Shown in pieces: positions 50,179 to 62,200 of a stretch of DNA of 64,000 nucleotides. The translations under genes and the position numbers were made by a program. Position 1 is the stretch's first letter. Every line of letters starts with the position of its first letter. Below the pieces are notes generated by a model. It searched no databases. It worked only from the letters and a program-made list of their open reading frames with translations, and was not told the origin of the DNA. The stretch is from Linnemannia elongata (Eukaryota; Mortierellomycota; Mortierellomycetes; Mortierellales; Mortierellaceae). The stretch spans positions 744,001 through 808,000 of the forward strand of contig JAXBDG010000003.1 in NCBI GenBank assembly GCA_036320915.1, given 5' to 3'.

Positions 50179-50757
50179 CAAGAACAAGGCGCCGACCTTT
50201 TTTCACTTTGCGAGACAAGAATAAAAAAAATACATTCAACATTCAATCTGTGTCGATACTATTGGCTATTACTTTACGTGTCGATGTAGTTTACTAACGT
50301 GATTACCGACGATGTTGCTTGTTCATTCTCCAATTCTCCAATTGTCCATGTGCCCCTTTTTTTCTCCAGTGCTCCTCTTGTTTTTTTTTTGCGTTCGCGA
50401 GAACCCGGTCGTTTCTCCCTCTTCTCCCTGATTCCCCCTCTCCCTGCTCACCCGAGATTTTTTCATTGTCGCGTTGGAACAAAGGAAAAGCGTTGAACTT
50501 TGAATAATTTCCGAGTCCCGAGAAATTCCTTCTGTAAGGAGGACAAGTAGACTCTCCAACTCCCCACATCTCCTTCCCTCTTCTCCCTTTCTTTGTTGTT
50601 TTTTTTTTCCACTTTCTCAACAAAGCGTGCTCCTTTTTTTTTTTTTTTCTGTTTTGCTCAACCCAGTTTTGTTGTAAAGAAGAGAGCAAAAGAGGGTTTT
50701 GTTTGTCCGGAAAGTGGAAAAAGTGCACGAGACACACAGCCGCTCCATACTTCCAGC

Positions 50758-50760
<3 letters not shown>

Positions 50761-50788
<28 letters not shown>
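50761..50788 (+). repeat. T homopolymer, 28 bases
   Basis: An uninterrupted T run in the non-coding region after NIC96. Confidence 0.9.
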
Positions 50789-50791
<3 letters not shown>

Positions 50792-52014
50792 CCAACCACG
50801 GACATAGCCAAGAAGACGACCTAACGAACTTTTCCGAATGGTTTTTTTGTTCGAATGATCGCTATTTTTTTTTTGGGGCAGAAAGAAAGAAAAAAAAAAA
50901 AAAAAGGTCCTTTACTCCATGATCGAAAGTAAGAACACTTTTTTATTCTAGCGACCATCTATCTTTACAACCATTTCTAAGACTCAGCTTCATTTTGTTC
51001 ACTTTTTGTTTGCACATGTCGTTTTTTGACCTTTTTTTGACAAGGTTATTTGGCTCAGCGAAGGAAAGAACAACAGTGACGATAGATGACGGCAGCTAAA
51101 AACAATAATCGGGTATAGATTCTTTTGATGACGTGGAAGAGTAAAGATCGCGGTTCCCTTCTATCATTTCTTTCTTCCACTTCTTTGCTTGAGCTTTTCC
51201 GTCATACTTTTACAGGACCCTGATCAATGTTGTAATATTGCTTAGCCTTGTTGCTGGTGTTGTTGGCTAGCGCGACGATGGGATGAATCGGAGGTGGTAT
51301 CAGACAGCCATCTTTAGAGGCAGTGGATAGGAATGTGGCTGTAATTCAACAGTTGAGGAGGCTTGAAGAAGAACAGGGATGGTCGTATCAATTCGGCCCG
51401 GAAATGGAAGGAACAGCCAAGTGTAAGTGGGCGAAGTGGAGAAAAGAAAGAGAGGGGCAATGATAGGGGACAATCTCATCGGGTATGTCAGGAACAAAGG
51501 GGGGCAGTCGATTGAATAGCGATCGATCAAGCGAAGAGTAAGTGAGTAGAGTGTGGATATGTGATAAGTATTATAGTGTAATTCAACAACTGATTTCAGG
51601 AACAGAGTGGGGCCAATGATAGATGGGACAGAACGATGACTGGCTTGAGGGGCAAACAGTGGGCAAATGGGATGGAGTGGACTACTGTTAACGCTGTCAC
51701 TCCAGGCCAAGTTTTTTTTATTGTCTCTCTTTCTCTCGCTCCCAAGTTAACTAACTCTTACTCACTCACTTACACTCCACCACTTGTAAGCGGAACTGCC
51801 CGCTACGTATCTGACGGGGGAACTCATTGAATGAATGAATCGAATGCACATGAAAATAGAATACAATAAAAAAAGCAGGCACAACTCCTCCTCCCTTCTC
51901 TCTCTCTCCCTCTCTCTTTTTCACTCTTTCACTCGTAAACAGAATGACAAGAAGAAAAGCCTATCTGGGGAGCCAGGTCCCGGGCACCCTTAACTGGTCC
52001 TGAGTATATATATT

Positions 52015-52200
52015 TTCCTCTGACTCCCCCACTTTTGCCTTTTTACTTTTTCTTTTATTTACTCTCCTCTCTTCTCTTCTCTTTTTTAACCTCATCCCTT
52101 CACCTTTATCCCTCTTCCTCCGCTCTCTTCTCTCTCTCTCGCTCTCTCTCTCTCTCGCTCTCTTTGTATACTTCGGTTCTTTTCTGCTTCGTTTTCTTTT
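52015..52200 (+). promoter_or_regulatory. pyrimidine-rich leader of the glutamine synthetase gene
   Basis: A C/T-rich tract with TATATATA just upstream at 52006-52013, giving a plausible TATA box and initiator region. An A/C-rich 5' UTR runs from about 52215 to the ATG, whose context is AAAAAATGG. Confidence 0.5.
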
Positions 52201-52298
52201 GCTGCTACAACTCTGTATAACACCTCTAATCTCCCTGCAACCAACAACCACCACGAACAACCTCTCCCCAACTTCATACAAAAACACATAACAAAAAA

Positions 52299-55200
52299 AT
52301 GGCCCTGAACGCAGCCCGTGTTGAGTCCCTCCGCGACAACATCAACCGCCCCACCCGCAAGATCTCCTACCCCAAGCATGCCGACGGAACCCCCGTCTAC
52401 ACATCCGAGTTCTTTGGCGAGAACGTCTTCCACCTCCAGCAGATCGCCAAGGCCCTCCCCAAGCCCGCCTATGCCTCTTTCCTCAAGCAGATGCGTGGTC
52501 GCCAGGCCCTTGACCGTGCCACTGCCGATGCTATTGCCCATGCGGTCCGTATCTGGGCCATGGATCGTGGTGCGACCCATTTCACGCATTGGTTCCAGCC
52601 CCAGACTGGTACCACTGCCGAAAAGCATGATGCTTTCTTGTCGTTGAAGTCTACTTTCACCGCCGCTGGTGAGGAGGTAAATTATTTTTCATTATTTTTT
52701 TTTTATTTCTCTTCTGGGGGCGTTACGTGTGCGAGAGGAGAGTGAAGGGGTTTTCTCGAAGGAAGATGAAGTAAACGAAGGGAGTAGGGGGTGGTTGGGA
52801 GCCAGCTATTTTTGATCTGGACAAAAAAAGTACCCTGGGAAAAAAAATGATTCACCAACAAGGACAACCACAACAACAACCAACAACGCAACGACAGGAC
52901 AGCAACAATCCAGCCAAGGAAGTCATTTGGATATCAAAAAAGAACAAGGGGACGACTATAAACAAACAAACAAACAAACAAAACAAACAAAGAGAGAAAT
53001 AAGAGTCGGTATGATTCATTCCAATCATGATTTTCTCGCTCAGGATATTCCTCATAAGGAAAGAACAAAAGTTAAAGGAGATGTTAGCAAAAGCGAACGA
53101 AAAGATGTGTGTTAAACGAGTGTGAGTGAGTTGGACGGGCGATAAGATAAGAAAAAGATGTGGATGCCCCGAAAACCAGGTCGACAAACAACACAACTCC
53201 ATCGATACATCGCGACACACCCCTACCCATCGCATGTATACCGAGAATACAAACAATATGAAAATGATGAGATCGATGAGGATCGACTAAAAGTTTGAAC
53301 TGTGTTGTTCGATCGACCCGACCAAACACATGTTTGTCACTTTTTTGTCTCTTTGTTACCCCTGCGCACAGCCAACAACCCCATTCGAGTGAAAATGCAG
53401 GAACAACACACATATCACACGACAACCATGCAACCACTCTTATAACTAACACACCCATTATATAAAATAGACCACTGCCATCGATGCCTTCTCTGGCTCG
53501 CAGTTGCTCCAGGCCGAGCCCGACGCATCGTCCTTCCCCTCCGGAGGCATGCGCTCCACCTTCGAGGCTCGTGGTTACACCGTCTGGGACACCACCTCCC
53601 CTATGTTCATCCAGGAGGGTCCCCACGGCACCTCTGTCCTTTACATCCCCTCCGTCTTCATCTCCTACAACGGAGATGCCCTCGACGAGAAGACCGTCCT
53701 CCTCCGCTCGACCGCCCAGATCTCTAAGGCTTGCTGCGAGCTCCTCTCGCTCATCGAGTCTGTCCCCGTTGGTGCCCAGCCCCGCACCAACCACGTCTTC
53801 ACCACTCTCGGAACCGAGCAGGAGTACTTCCTCATCGACCGTTCCCTCTACTCCCTCCGCCCCGATCTCAAGACCACCGGCCGTACCTTGATCGGAAACT
53901 TGCCCCCCAAGCACCAGCAGATGGATGATCACTACTTCGGTCGTGTCCCCTCCAAGGTCATGGCTACCATGTCCGAGGCCGAGCTCGAGCTCTTCCGTCT
54001 CGGAGTCCCCGTCAAGACCCGCCACAACGAAGTTGCCCCCCAGCAGTTCGAGTTGGCCCCTATCTTCGAGGAGGCTTCCTTGGCCGTTGACCACAACTTG
54101 TTGACCATGGATGTCCTCTCCAAGGTCGCCCACAAGAACAAGCTCAAGGTCCTCTACCACGAGAAGCCCTTCAAGGGTGTCAACGGATCCGGCAAGCACT
54201 GCAACTGGTCCATGTCGACCGACCATGGCGAGAACTTGCTCGACCCTACCGTCAAGCCCGAGACCAACTACCGCTTCCTCTTGATCCTCGTTGCTGTTCT
54301 TCACGCCGTCCAGCAGCACGGAGCCCTTCTCCGTACCTCGATCGCTTCCTCCTCTAACGAGCATCGTTTGGGAGCTTGCGAGGCCCCCCCAGTCATCCTC
54401 TCCATCTTCTTGGGTGAGCACTTGACCGAGGTCCTCAACTCCATCGAGGAGTCCCGCCCCATCAAGAACTTCTCTGTCCCCGAGATCCAGACCATTAAGT
54501 TGGGCGGTACCGCCCTCGACGTTAAGGTTGCCTCCCTCCCCACCATCGCCCGTGACTTGACTGACCGTAACCGTACCTCCCCCTTCGCCTTCACCGGCAA
54601 CAAGTTCGAGTTCCGTGCTGTCGGATCCAAGCAGTCCCCTGCCTTCCCCGTCACCATCCTCAACGCCGCCGTCGCCTCTGCCCTCCAGGACGTCTCTGAG
54701 GCCCTCCGCACCCAGATGGGCGAGAAGCCCTTCCCCTCGGACGCCGACAAGCTCGCCGTCATCAAGAAGTTCATCGCCTCGACCAAGAACATCCGTTTCG
54801 AGGGCGATGGCTACTCTGATGCCTGGGTCCAGGAGGCTGAGAAGCGTGGCCTCCCCAACATCCGCACCTGCCCCGAGGCCTTTGAGCAGCTGATCAACCC
54901 CCACCACGAGTCGATGCTCACCAAGCTCGGCATCTTCTCCCAGTCCGAGTTGACCTCTCGCTTCTTCATCATGAACGAGCGTTACGCCAAGGACCTCCTC
55001 GTCGAGGCCAACACCATGAAGGACCTCCTCTCCCAGCAGATCCTCCCCGCCGCCTTTGAGTACCGCGGCACCCTCGCCAAGTCCGTCCAGCTCTTGAACT
55101 CGATCGAGGGCGAGGGCCAGTCGCCCGAGTTGGGCGCCCTCAAGGCCTTGACCCCCGTCGTCAAGGATGTCCAGGCCGCTCTCGTTGCCTTGGATGACTC

Positions 55201-55372
55201 TATCGCCAAGTTGCACGCCATCCATGATGACGCCGTTGCTGAGGCCAAGGCTGCTTCGGATTTCATCGTCCCTGCCATGCAAAACGCCCGTATTGCTGCC
55301 GACAGACTCGAGACTTTGACCGCCGACAAGTTCTACCCCATTCCCCGCTACAGCGAGTTGCTCTGGTTCTAA
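52299..55372 (+). CDS. type III glutamine synthetase
   Basis: Exons are 52299-52676 and 53471-55372 with a phase-0 intron of 794 bases, giving 759 residues. It joins ammonia to glutamate with ATP. The length, about twice that of the eukaryotic type II enzyme, and the motifs FIQEGPHGTSVLYIPS, GTEQEYFLID, NGSGKHCNWSM, RLGACEAPPVI and FTGNKFEFRAVGSKQ identify the GSIII family (GlnN), which forms dodecamers. Metal-binding Glu residues in EQEYF and the His-containing GKHCNWS segment are intact. Codon use is extremely biased to C-ending and few rare codons, implying very high expression. This leaves a long antisense open frame that I reject. GSIII is best known from bacteria and protists; ordinary fungal GSII is not in this window. 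The first exon's end fits only this intron. Confidence 0.94.
52677..53470 (+). other. unusually long intron of the glutamine synthetase gene
   Basis: A 794-base intron with donor GTAAAT and acceptor AAAATAG, several-fold longer than most introns here. It contains an AAAC repeat near 52960-52992. No nested gene is seen. Long first introns in highly expressed genes can carry expression enhancers, but nothing here proves that. Confidence 0.75.
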
Positions 55373-56233
55373 GCTTAGCTTAGCCAATGGGCTCCTTTCA
55401 CTCACACTTTTTTTTTTTGCACCACAACAATCCAACCTTAGACATGTAGCATAGAATTAAACAACCAGATCATCAATCTACTACATGCTACTGCAAATGA
55501 CTTGGCCTTTTTGTTGCTTTTGGTTCCAGTTAGTCGAAATACACTTACCACGCAGTCTGCGATTCTTAGATAAATATATGACCAAAAAAAAAAAAAAAAA
55601 AAAACACGCGCGTTTCCTATCAACTCACAAACAACACTCCACTGCCCTCTCGACTTGCAGGAATCAGCAAAGGGACGCGACTTTGTTCACCGATCTCCCG
55701 GTGTAGGATAAGGGGGAGGGGGAGAAGTTACCCCTTCCTCAAAAACACGATCTGGCTGGAGTGGTAGCTGGTGTTTCAAGTCTTGCGAATCCTAGAGGGC
55801 CGGCATCCATCTCCCGCCGTTAACCACTCAAGTTTGATGATCATGCCATCAAGGAATGATAATGTCTGGACAAGAAAAGTACACTTAGTTTCTTATTACC
55901 TCTGGCACTTTTTTATAAAGCATGATCCAACTTTAAAGTCAAGTTTGGCGTCAAGGAGCACTTACGCCAAGCAGGGACAGGTAAAATTCAGAAAAGAAGG
56001 CAATGATGGCGCAGGCTATTACAAGCAAGGAGTGGCGTAGACTGAAAAAGAGACTTTTTGTGTTTATTATTGTTGCCGTTCGCATATCTGTACAATTCAA
56101 AAGTGGTAGAAGAGGAATAAGAAAGGAGGGGAGGAAGAGGCGAAGGGGGAAGAGGGAAAGAGAGGAGGCATTACAAGGAGGAAAAAAAAAAAAAAAGATT
56201 GCATGAAGTTGCAATGTTTTTTTATGGACTCAA
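55373..56233. other. spacer between convergent genes
   Basis: It holds the 3' ends of the glutamine synthetase (+) and the large transcription factor (-). An A run lies at about 55585-55603. No gene is seen. Confidence 0.7.
56063..56068 (-). terminator. candidate polyadenylation signal of the IPT/ankyrin/zinc-finger gene
   Basis: TTTATT on + (AATAAA on -) lies about 166 bases beyond the stop codon. Confidence 0.4.
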
Positions 56234-59200
56234 TTAACTGCTGGCGGCAGTGGCGGTAGGAGCAGGCTGTTGTTGCTGCTCCTGCTCGTCTCGCTCTGCA
56301 CGAAGGTGGTGGCGAGGTGGGTTGTGCTGCTGTTGTTGCTGTTGCTGGTAATGGTGGTGGTGGTCATATGGCACAGGCGACAAATGGCGAGTGGTGTGCC
56401 GCTTCTCGTTCACGCCTGCGGCCTCACCATGGTGGTCTTCACCATCGACAGATCTCATGTCTTCATCGTGGTCAGTGCCCGTCGGGGAGGCATACCGCCG
56501 TCCATCGGAGATAATGCCAAGAGGAGACCGAGGAGGGTGAGGATGAGGCTGTTGCTGTTGGTGGTGATGTTGCTGTTGAGGAACATGATGACCGCGGTCG
56601 CGGTTATCTTCTCCATCTAGCTCCATCATCTTCGAGCCTGAAGGGTCCGTTGACGACCGTGAATGGCGACTCCAGTCATTGTTTGCCGAGAACGACACCG
56701 CCGTCAGACTGCTGCTAATGCTGCTCAGACTTGCCTGGCTCCGGACGCTGCTTCCACTGCTGCTCCGGCTGGAGGCTCCATTGTTAATGGGGGTCTTGTT
56801 CTCGCCGTGAGAAGCAGCCGAGCTCGTCGTCGCAGTTGTTGCAGTGGTCGTTGTTCCAGAAGTAGCAGCCGCCGTCGTTGTCGTCGTTGTAACAGTGGCG
56901 GCGGCCGAAGTTGTGACAGAGTCTGTCGAAGACGATGTCGAGGTAGTAGCAGCACCGGCTGCCTTTTGACCATCAGCTGCAGCAGTCGCCGCGATCTTTT
57001 GTCCGCATCCCGTTCCACCTCCACGACCTAAATGACGACGCAGAGCATCTGGTCGAATAAACTGGTGGTGACAGAAGGAGCACTCAAAGGGCTTGATTCC
57101 AGTGTGAAGTTTGGCATGTCGGTTGCGATCGTGAAGACGTGAGAATGCCAACGCACAAGTATCGCACTTGTAAGGGCGCTCGGCAGTGTGAACGCGCATG
57201 TGTGCCCGGAGGTTGAAGGGTCTCGTGAAGCTCTTGTTGCAGTTTGGGTGAGGGCAAGTGTGGCTCGCCTGGCTCGTACGACGGTTCGACTTGCCGTTGT
57301 CCTCAGATCCGTCCCTAACATCGTTCTCAAGATCCGCTCCGGCATTAGAGGGCCGTGACACATCGGCGTTGGCTGGTGCAGATCGATTGCCATCCATGGG
57401 GAGGGGAGGTCCTTGTTGGTCATACTCGTGGTGATCTCCTCCCTTGGTTCGAATAGGTCCATCAAAGGTCCTTGGAGACTTGACCATTGGTCCGTCATGC
57501 GAAGAGCCATGGTAAGAAGACCCTGGGCGCTTTTGTCCTGCTTCAACTGGCTTGGATCCATGATGTCCTCCCTCGCCCGACTCTGGTCCATGATGTCCTG
57601 GACTTGGACCCCTACTCGAATCACCCTGGTAAGGGAACGGAACAGGCAGATTGAGCCCAAACGAAGGTAACATGCGGTCTGATCGGCGTTCTTCCGGATG
57701 ACTGTCGTATTGCTGAGGCGAGTGCTGTACGTGGTCATACGAGGAGGGCGACGACGCGTACCGGCTGTGCGAAGATCCTTGTTGATGGTGCATAGGAGAG
57801 GAAGGGGCGCCTGTCATGGCAGCACTGGGAGAGGACGAAGGCGATCCAACGTTGTGATGGTGGTGTTGTTGATGGTGCTGCTGCTGTTGGTGATGGTACG
57901 ACGGACTGTGCTGGTGGGTACTCTCTCTGTGGTCGCGTTCCAGCCGAATGGAGGGCAACGATCCAGTTCGCGAAGGTGGGTTGTCCACAGGGTGCAAGTA
58001 TCTTCTGGTAAACGATGAACTGTTGTTACCAGAAGACGATGGCGAAGAGGATGCGTGCGGCTGTGTGTAGGATCCTGCAAACGATTCCCGAAGAGGTGAC
58101 GGTGAGCGTGGAGCTTGAGGGTGAGGAAGCGACTGCATCGTGTGAGGAGCAGGCCGCAAGTGGCTTTGGGATTGAGGAAGCAGAGGTGGTGATGAGACAA
58201 GGTGGCGGGGGGGATGACGGTGCATTGAGTGAGTAGACTCGTGGCTGTGGCTAGGATCGCGGTGGTGATCCATCGGCGCCGGCGCCTTGGAAATAGAGTC
58301 TCCTGATGATGACTTGACATACATGTTGCCACTTGAACCACGTGCCTTCTTGGCGCGGCTGTATTGTTCAAGAATGTCGTCCTTGAGGTTGTCCAGGCTC
58401 GCTCTGCCGCCCGATGGGTACCGATCATAGGATGACTCAGTCTCCAGCGCCTGTCCTGGTTTCGGGTGGTACATGGTAACGAACTCCTGGGGTGTTCCAG
58501 GGACGCCTGCAAACAAATGACGTGGAAGAGCCTGGTGGCAGTTGAGTACCTCCGCAGAAGCTCCATGACCCACCAAAATCTCATACATGTCCGTCTGGTC
58601 TGTCCAGGCCGCATAATGAAGAGCTGTTATGATTGAATAAAGGAAGAACAAGAAGGATTAGTCATTTGCTTGCTGCTGTGCTATTGGATTTTTGTCCCTT
58701 GATTTTGTTTGTGTCGATTTCCTGTCAGTCTTACCTGTAAAGCCATTCCAGTCGGCAGCGTTGACTTCAATTTTCTCCTTGAGCAAGTATTCAACAAGGT
58801 CGTTCATCTCGAGGAGGACGGCCAGATGGAGCAGTGTGTGACGCTGATCGTTTTGCATCGAAATGTGATGTATGTCGTCCGTGCCACGAACAATATTGAG
58901 AATGGCCGATTCCAAGGCCTTGCAAGTCTGTGCTGCTGGTACAACCGACTGTGTCACGCCGAGCGACATCATCTCTGTCACAAGGCGCTCGAGCTCCTCA
59001 TCGTCCAAGCTATGATCGTGACCCATTGGACTATGGCTGGATCGTCGGCGAGGGCTTTCAGCCATGGGGTTCAGCCTCGATCCGTTCGAGTTGGATCTAG
59101 ACTGGCTTGTGATGTCCGAAGAGTCGCGACGCGTACTTCCACGGCGAACAACACGGGTAGCTCTTGAGCGCAAGTCACCAAGCCCTCCAAGCCTCTGCTC

Positions 59201-62200
59201 TGACCGCTCAGTGGCGTCATAACTAGGATGTCCAAGTCCAGCGCCAGACCCTGCCTGGGGATAAGGCTCGTCAAAGTCGTCGCGTTCCATGGCAACAATC
59301 TCTGCCGCAAGCTCTGCCAATCCCAAGCCCAGCTTGTCTGCGTATGAATATTGAGCACCAGGCGTAATCCTGCCCGATCCTGAGGACCGCTTGGATAGGA
59401 AACCTACTGACGCTACGGCTGCTTGGATTCGGGGTGGTGTGCGGCAAGTCATGACATCTGAGTGAAGAACAGTGACGTTCGACGCTGGCAACGAATCAAA
59501 GTATGGGACCAGTCCAGCTAGAAAAAGTATAATATAGAATGGAATCGACAATGAGTCAGACATTCCAAAACAACTGGGCTTATTTCGCCACCAATTTCAT
59601 AGTAACTTGAGGCTTACCTCTGAATCCAGAGCCAAAGATGGTCACCTCGGTGCCACCAAGCATGTCACCAACATCTGGAATAATCCTTGTGATTTTGGGT
59701 GTGATGAGAGTATCGTTCCAAGACTTGGACTTGATCGGCGTGAAAGCAGGTCCACTTGACAGTCTATAATCGGACATGGTCGATGGATGGCCGCCGTATG
59801 TGGCTCCTGATCCTTGCGCTGGAGGTAAAGGTGAACGGCTAGCGTGACTAGAGTAGGGCTCTTTATCGATGCTGTGCCGTGATCGAGGCGAGTCGATGTC
59901 CATGCTGGATGAAGGCTCTTGAATGCGAGGAATGTGTTCGCCGCTGTGGTGAGGCTGGCTGTTACCGTAAGATGAGAAGGAGCGGTGGTGTGGTGTTGAA
60001 GCAGAGCGCCTGTCGTGGGTCGATTGCATTGGCGAGTCGTGATGATATGGCTTTTCGAGCGCATCTTCCGCGATAGAGTCTGGCTCCTCTGTGAAGGTCT
60101 GACCCATGACCATTGAGCCTGGGGTAGACAAAATCGACTCGTCCTCTGCGCGGCTAATCTTGGGCTTCGTCTCCACTTTGTCCTCGCTAAAGGAGGCCAT
60201 ACTCTTGTTCTTGTGGTTTCCAGTGAACAAGATGTCCTTTGTCCTACACGACCCGATATGAATCTTTTGTCCATTGAGATATTGCATCAGACTGAACTTG
60301 AAGCTATCCCAGGACAATCGCCATAGCAAATGACAGAAACGATTAGTGTGAGATATGTGAGATACGATTCATTCAGTGATAGTTACGACGATGTACTTAC
60401 AAGTATCGGTCATTGTTGCCTCGTTTGTCGTGGTGTGTTGATGAGCAAAGGACCTTGGCCATAACAGTTGATGTCCCGCTGGTAAAGTCGACGACATGTT
60501 CAAAGACGCAGAACTGTAGAATCTGACCGGGGTCAACCTGTTCGCTGGCTCCATGTGTCTTGGCAGGGGCTCCTGGTCCGTTGGAAGGTTTACGCACCTT
60601 GCCCTCCACCTTATGGCAGCACTCTGGACAGGCCTGGACAATAGCTTCCGAACTGGTCAAGTGAACAGTGACTTCGAGATAAAAGTGAGTTTCTGGGTGG
60701 CCTGTGAGTTCTCCTGGACCATCCTGAGATGATGCTGCTCCTGCAGGTTCCTGAATGATGGGCGACGACATGAGTGGTGACACAAGGCCTGCTGATGTTG
60801 CTGCTGCGCCATCGGTAGCGGTTCCAGAAGGGGGATCGGACTGTCGGGCTTTTTGTTGACCCTGGATCATCCTCCGGGGCAGGATCAATGACATTGGGCT
60901 CTTAAAAGGCTCTGCGGACTTGAGGTCTAACTTTATGAGGAACTGTTGCCCTGTCCGGAAGGAGTTTGTATCTTGGTTACGTTTGTGAAAAGTGGCGACC
61001 GACAGCTGATACTGTCCCGACGAAGAGTGAACGGCGCTTGAAGACACCTGAGGGCTCCTGTGTCGAGAGGAGTCGGACAAGAAATAAGGAGGATGGGAGG
61101 GAGAATTAGTGCATGTTCGTAGGCACTCGCCACAGCGCTACAGCGCAAAAAATGGCGAGGTGCGGTACAGAGGCAAGTCTTCCCCTTCCCAGACAGGTAT
61201 ATATATATTTTTCTTTTTGGGTGCTAGCAATAAGGAATGGTGTCTTGATTCCACCTCTTGGCTTTCCTGTGTATCGACATGATGTTGCTGTTGTTTGTTG
61301 ATTGCTGCACTATCGGAGACCTTATGCATGACAAAAACCGAGAGAGGAGAGAGAGAGGAGAGAATAGGGATGGTCCGGTGGCGAAGGAGGGCTGAAGGGT
61401 TTGGGCACACTCTCCCGTCAACAAACGCAATACGCAAACATGCAAACGCAAACAAACAAAAAGCAATGTAGCCCATGACTCCAGTACTCCCAGCGACCCA
61501 AAACTCAACAGAAAAAAGGGGACCACGAAACGAAGCCATCATATGCCTTTTGGTTTAGTGCAATAGAGAAAAACAGAAACCATGATTATGAGAGAGAGAG
61601 AGAGAGGACGGGAGGGGCATTTACCTCCGGATATAGTTGGTGCCGCTGTTTGTCCTACTCAGGTATCCATTGGTGTGGCCTCCACCGCTAGGCCGCCGGT
61701 CGTGGGTATTGTCTGTTGTGTCGAGCGTTCCAGCATTGATGTGTGCTGTCGTGGAGGATGCGGCTGAGGCTGAGACTGATGCTGGGGCTGAGGTTGAGGC
61801 GGAGACAGGGATGGGAGCGGAAGAGGCTGAGGGAGGCTGCTGCTCTCCTGGAAGGGTTGCTTCGCTCATCAATGGACTTGTCACCAGCATGCCCTGCGAC
61901 TCGCTGTGGTTCAAGATGAACTCGTGGCCGGGTGCGTCGGGCTATTGGGGGGATACGAAGATGGTGGGGTTACAGGAGATAGTCCATTGAGGAGGACCAG
62001 GGAGTAAAAAAAAAAAAGTCTGCTGTTAGCAACAGAGGCGCGTGCAATCTTCGATTGGAGTCGACCCGTAGGAGCAAATCGACAAAAAGACATTGATTGC
62101 AACGTACAACAAGAAACCCAAGTGAAAAAAAAAAAAAAAAAAAAAAATACAAGTCGAAAGTCGAGTAGGAGGGAAGAGAGTATAAGCTGCAAGGGTGGGT

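Larger units (their letters stand above)
50149..52298. other. 2.15 kb region between NIC96 and the glutamine synthetase gene
   Basis: No gene is recognised. It holds the NIC96 polyadenylation signal (AATAAA at 50173), long T runs including 50761-50788, C/T-rich tracts at 50340-50600, and the glutamine synthetase leader at 52015-52200. A 136-codon - frame at 51300-51710 has no recognisable motif. Confidence 0.55.

Noticed and set aside
51300..51710. 136-codon - frame
   Set aside because: No recognisable motif, no splice partners and no leader. Length alone is not enough in this composition.
53084..55435. 783-codon open frame antisense to the glutamine synthetase gene
   Set aside because: It mirrors the highly biased codon use of the + gene (C-ending codons prevent antisense stops). 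It is Gly/Leu/Glu/Asp/Val-rich with no domain, and it runs through the intron.
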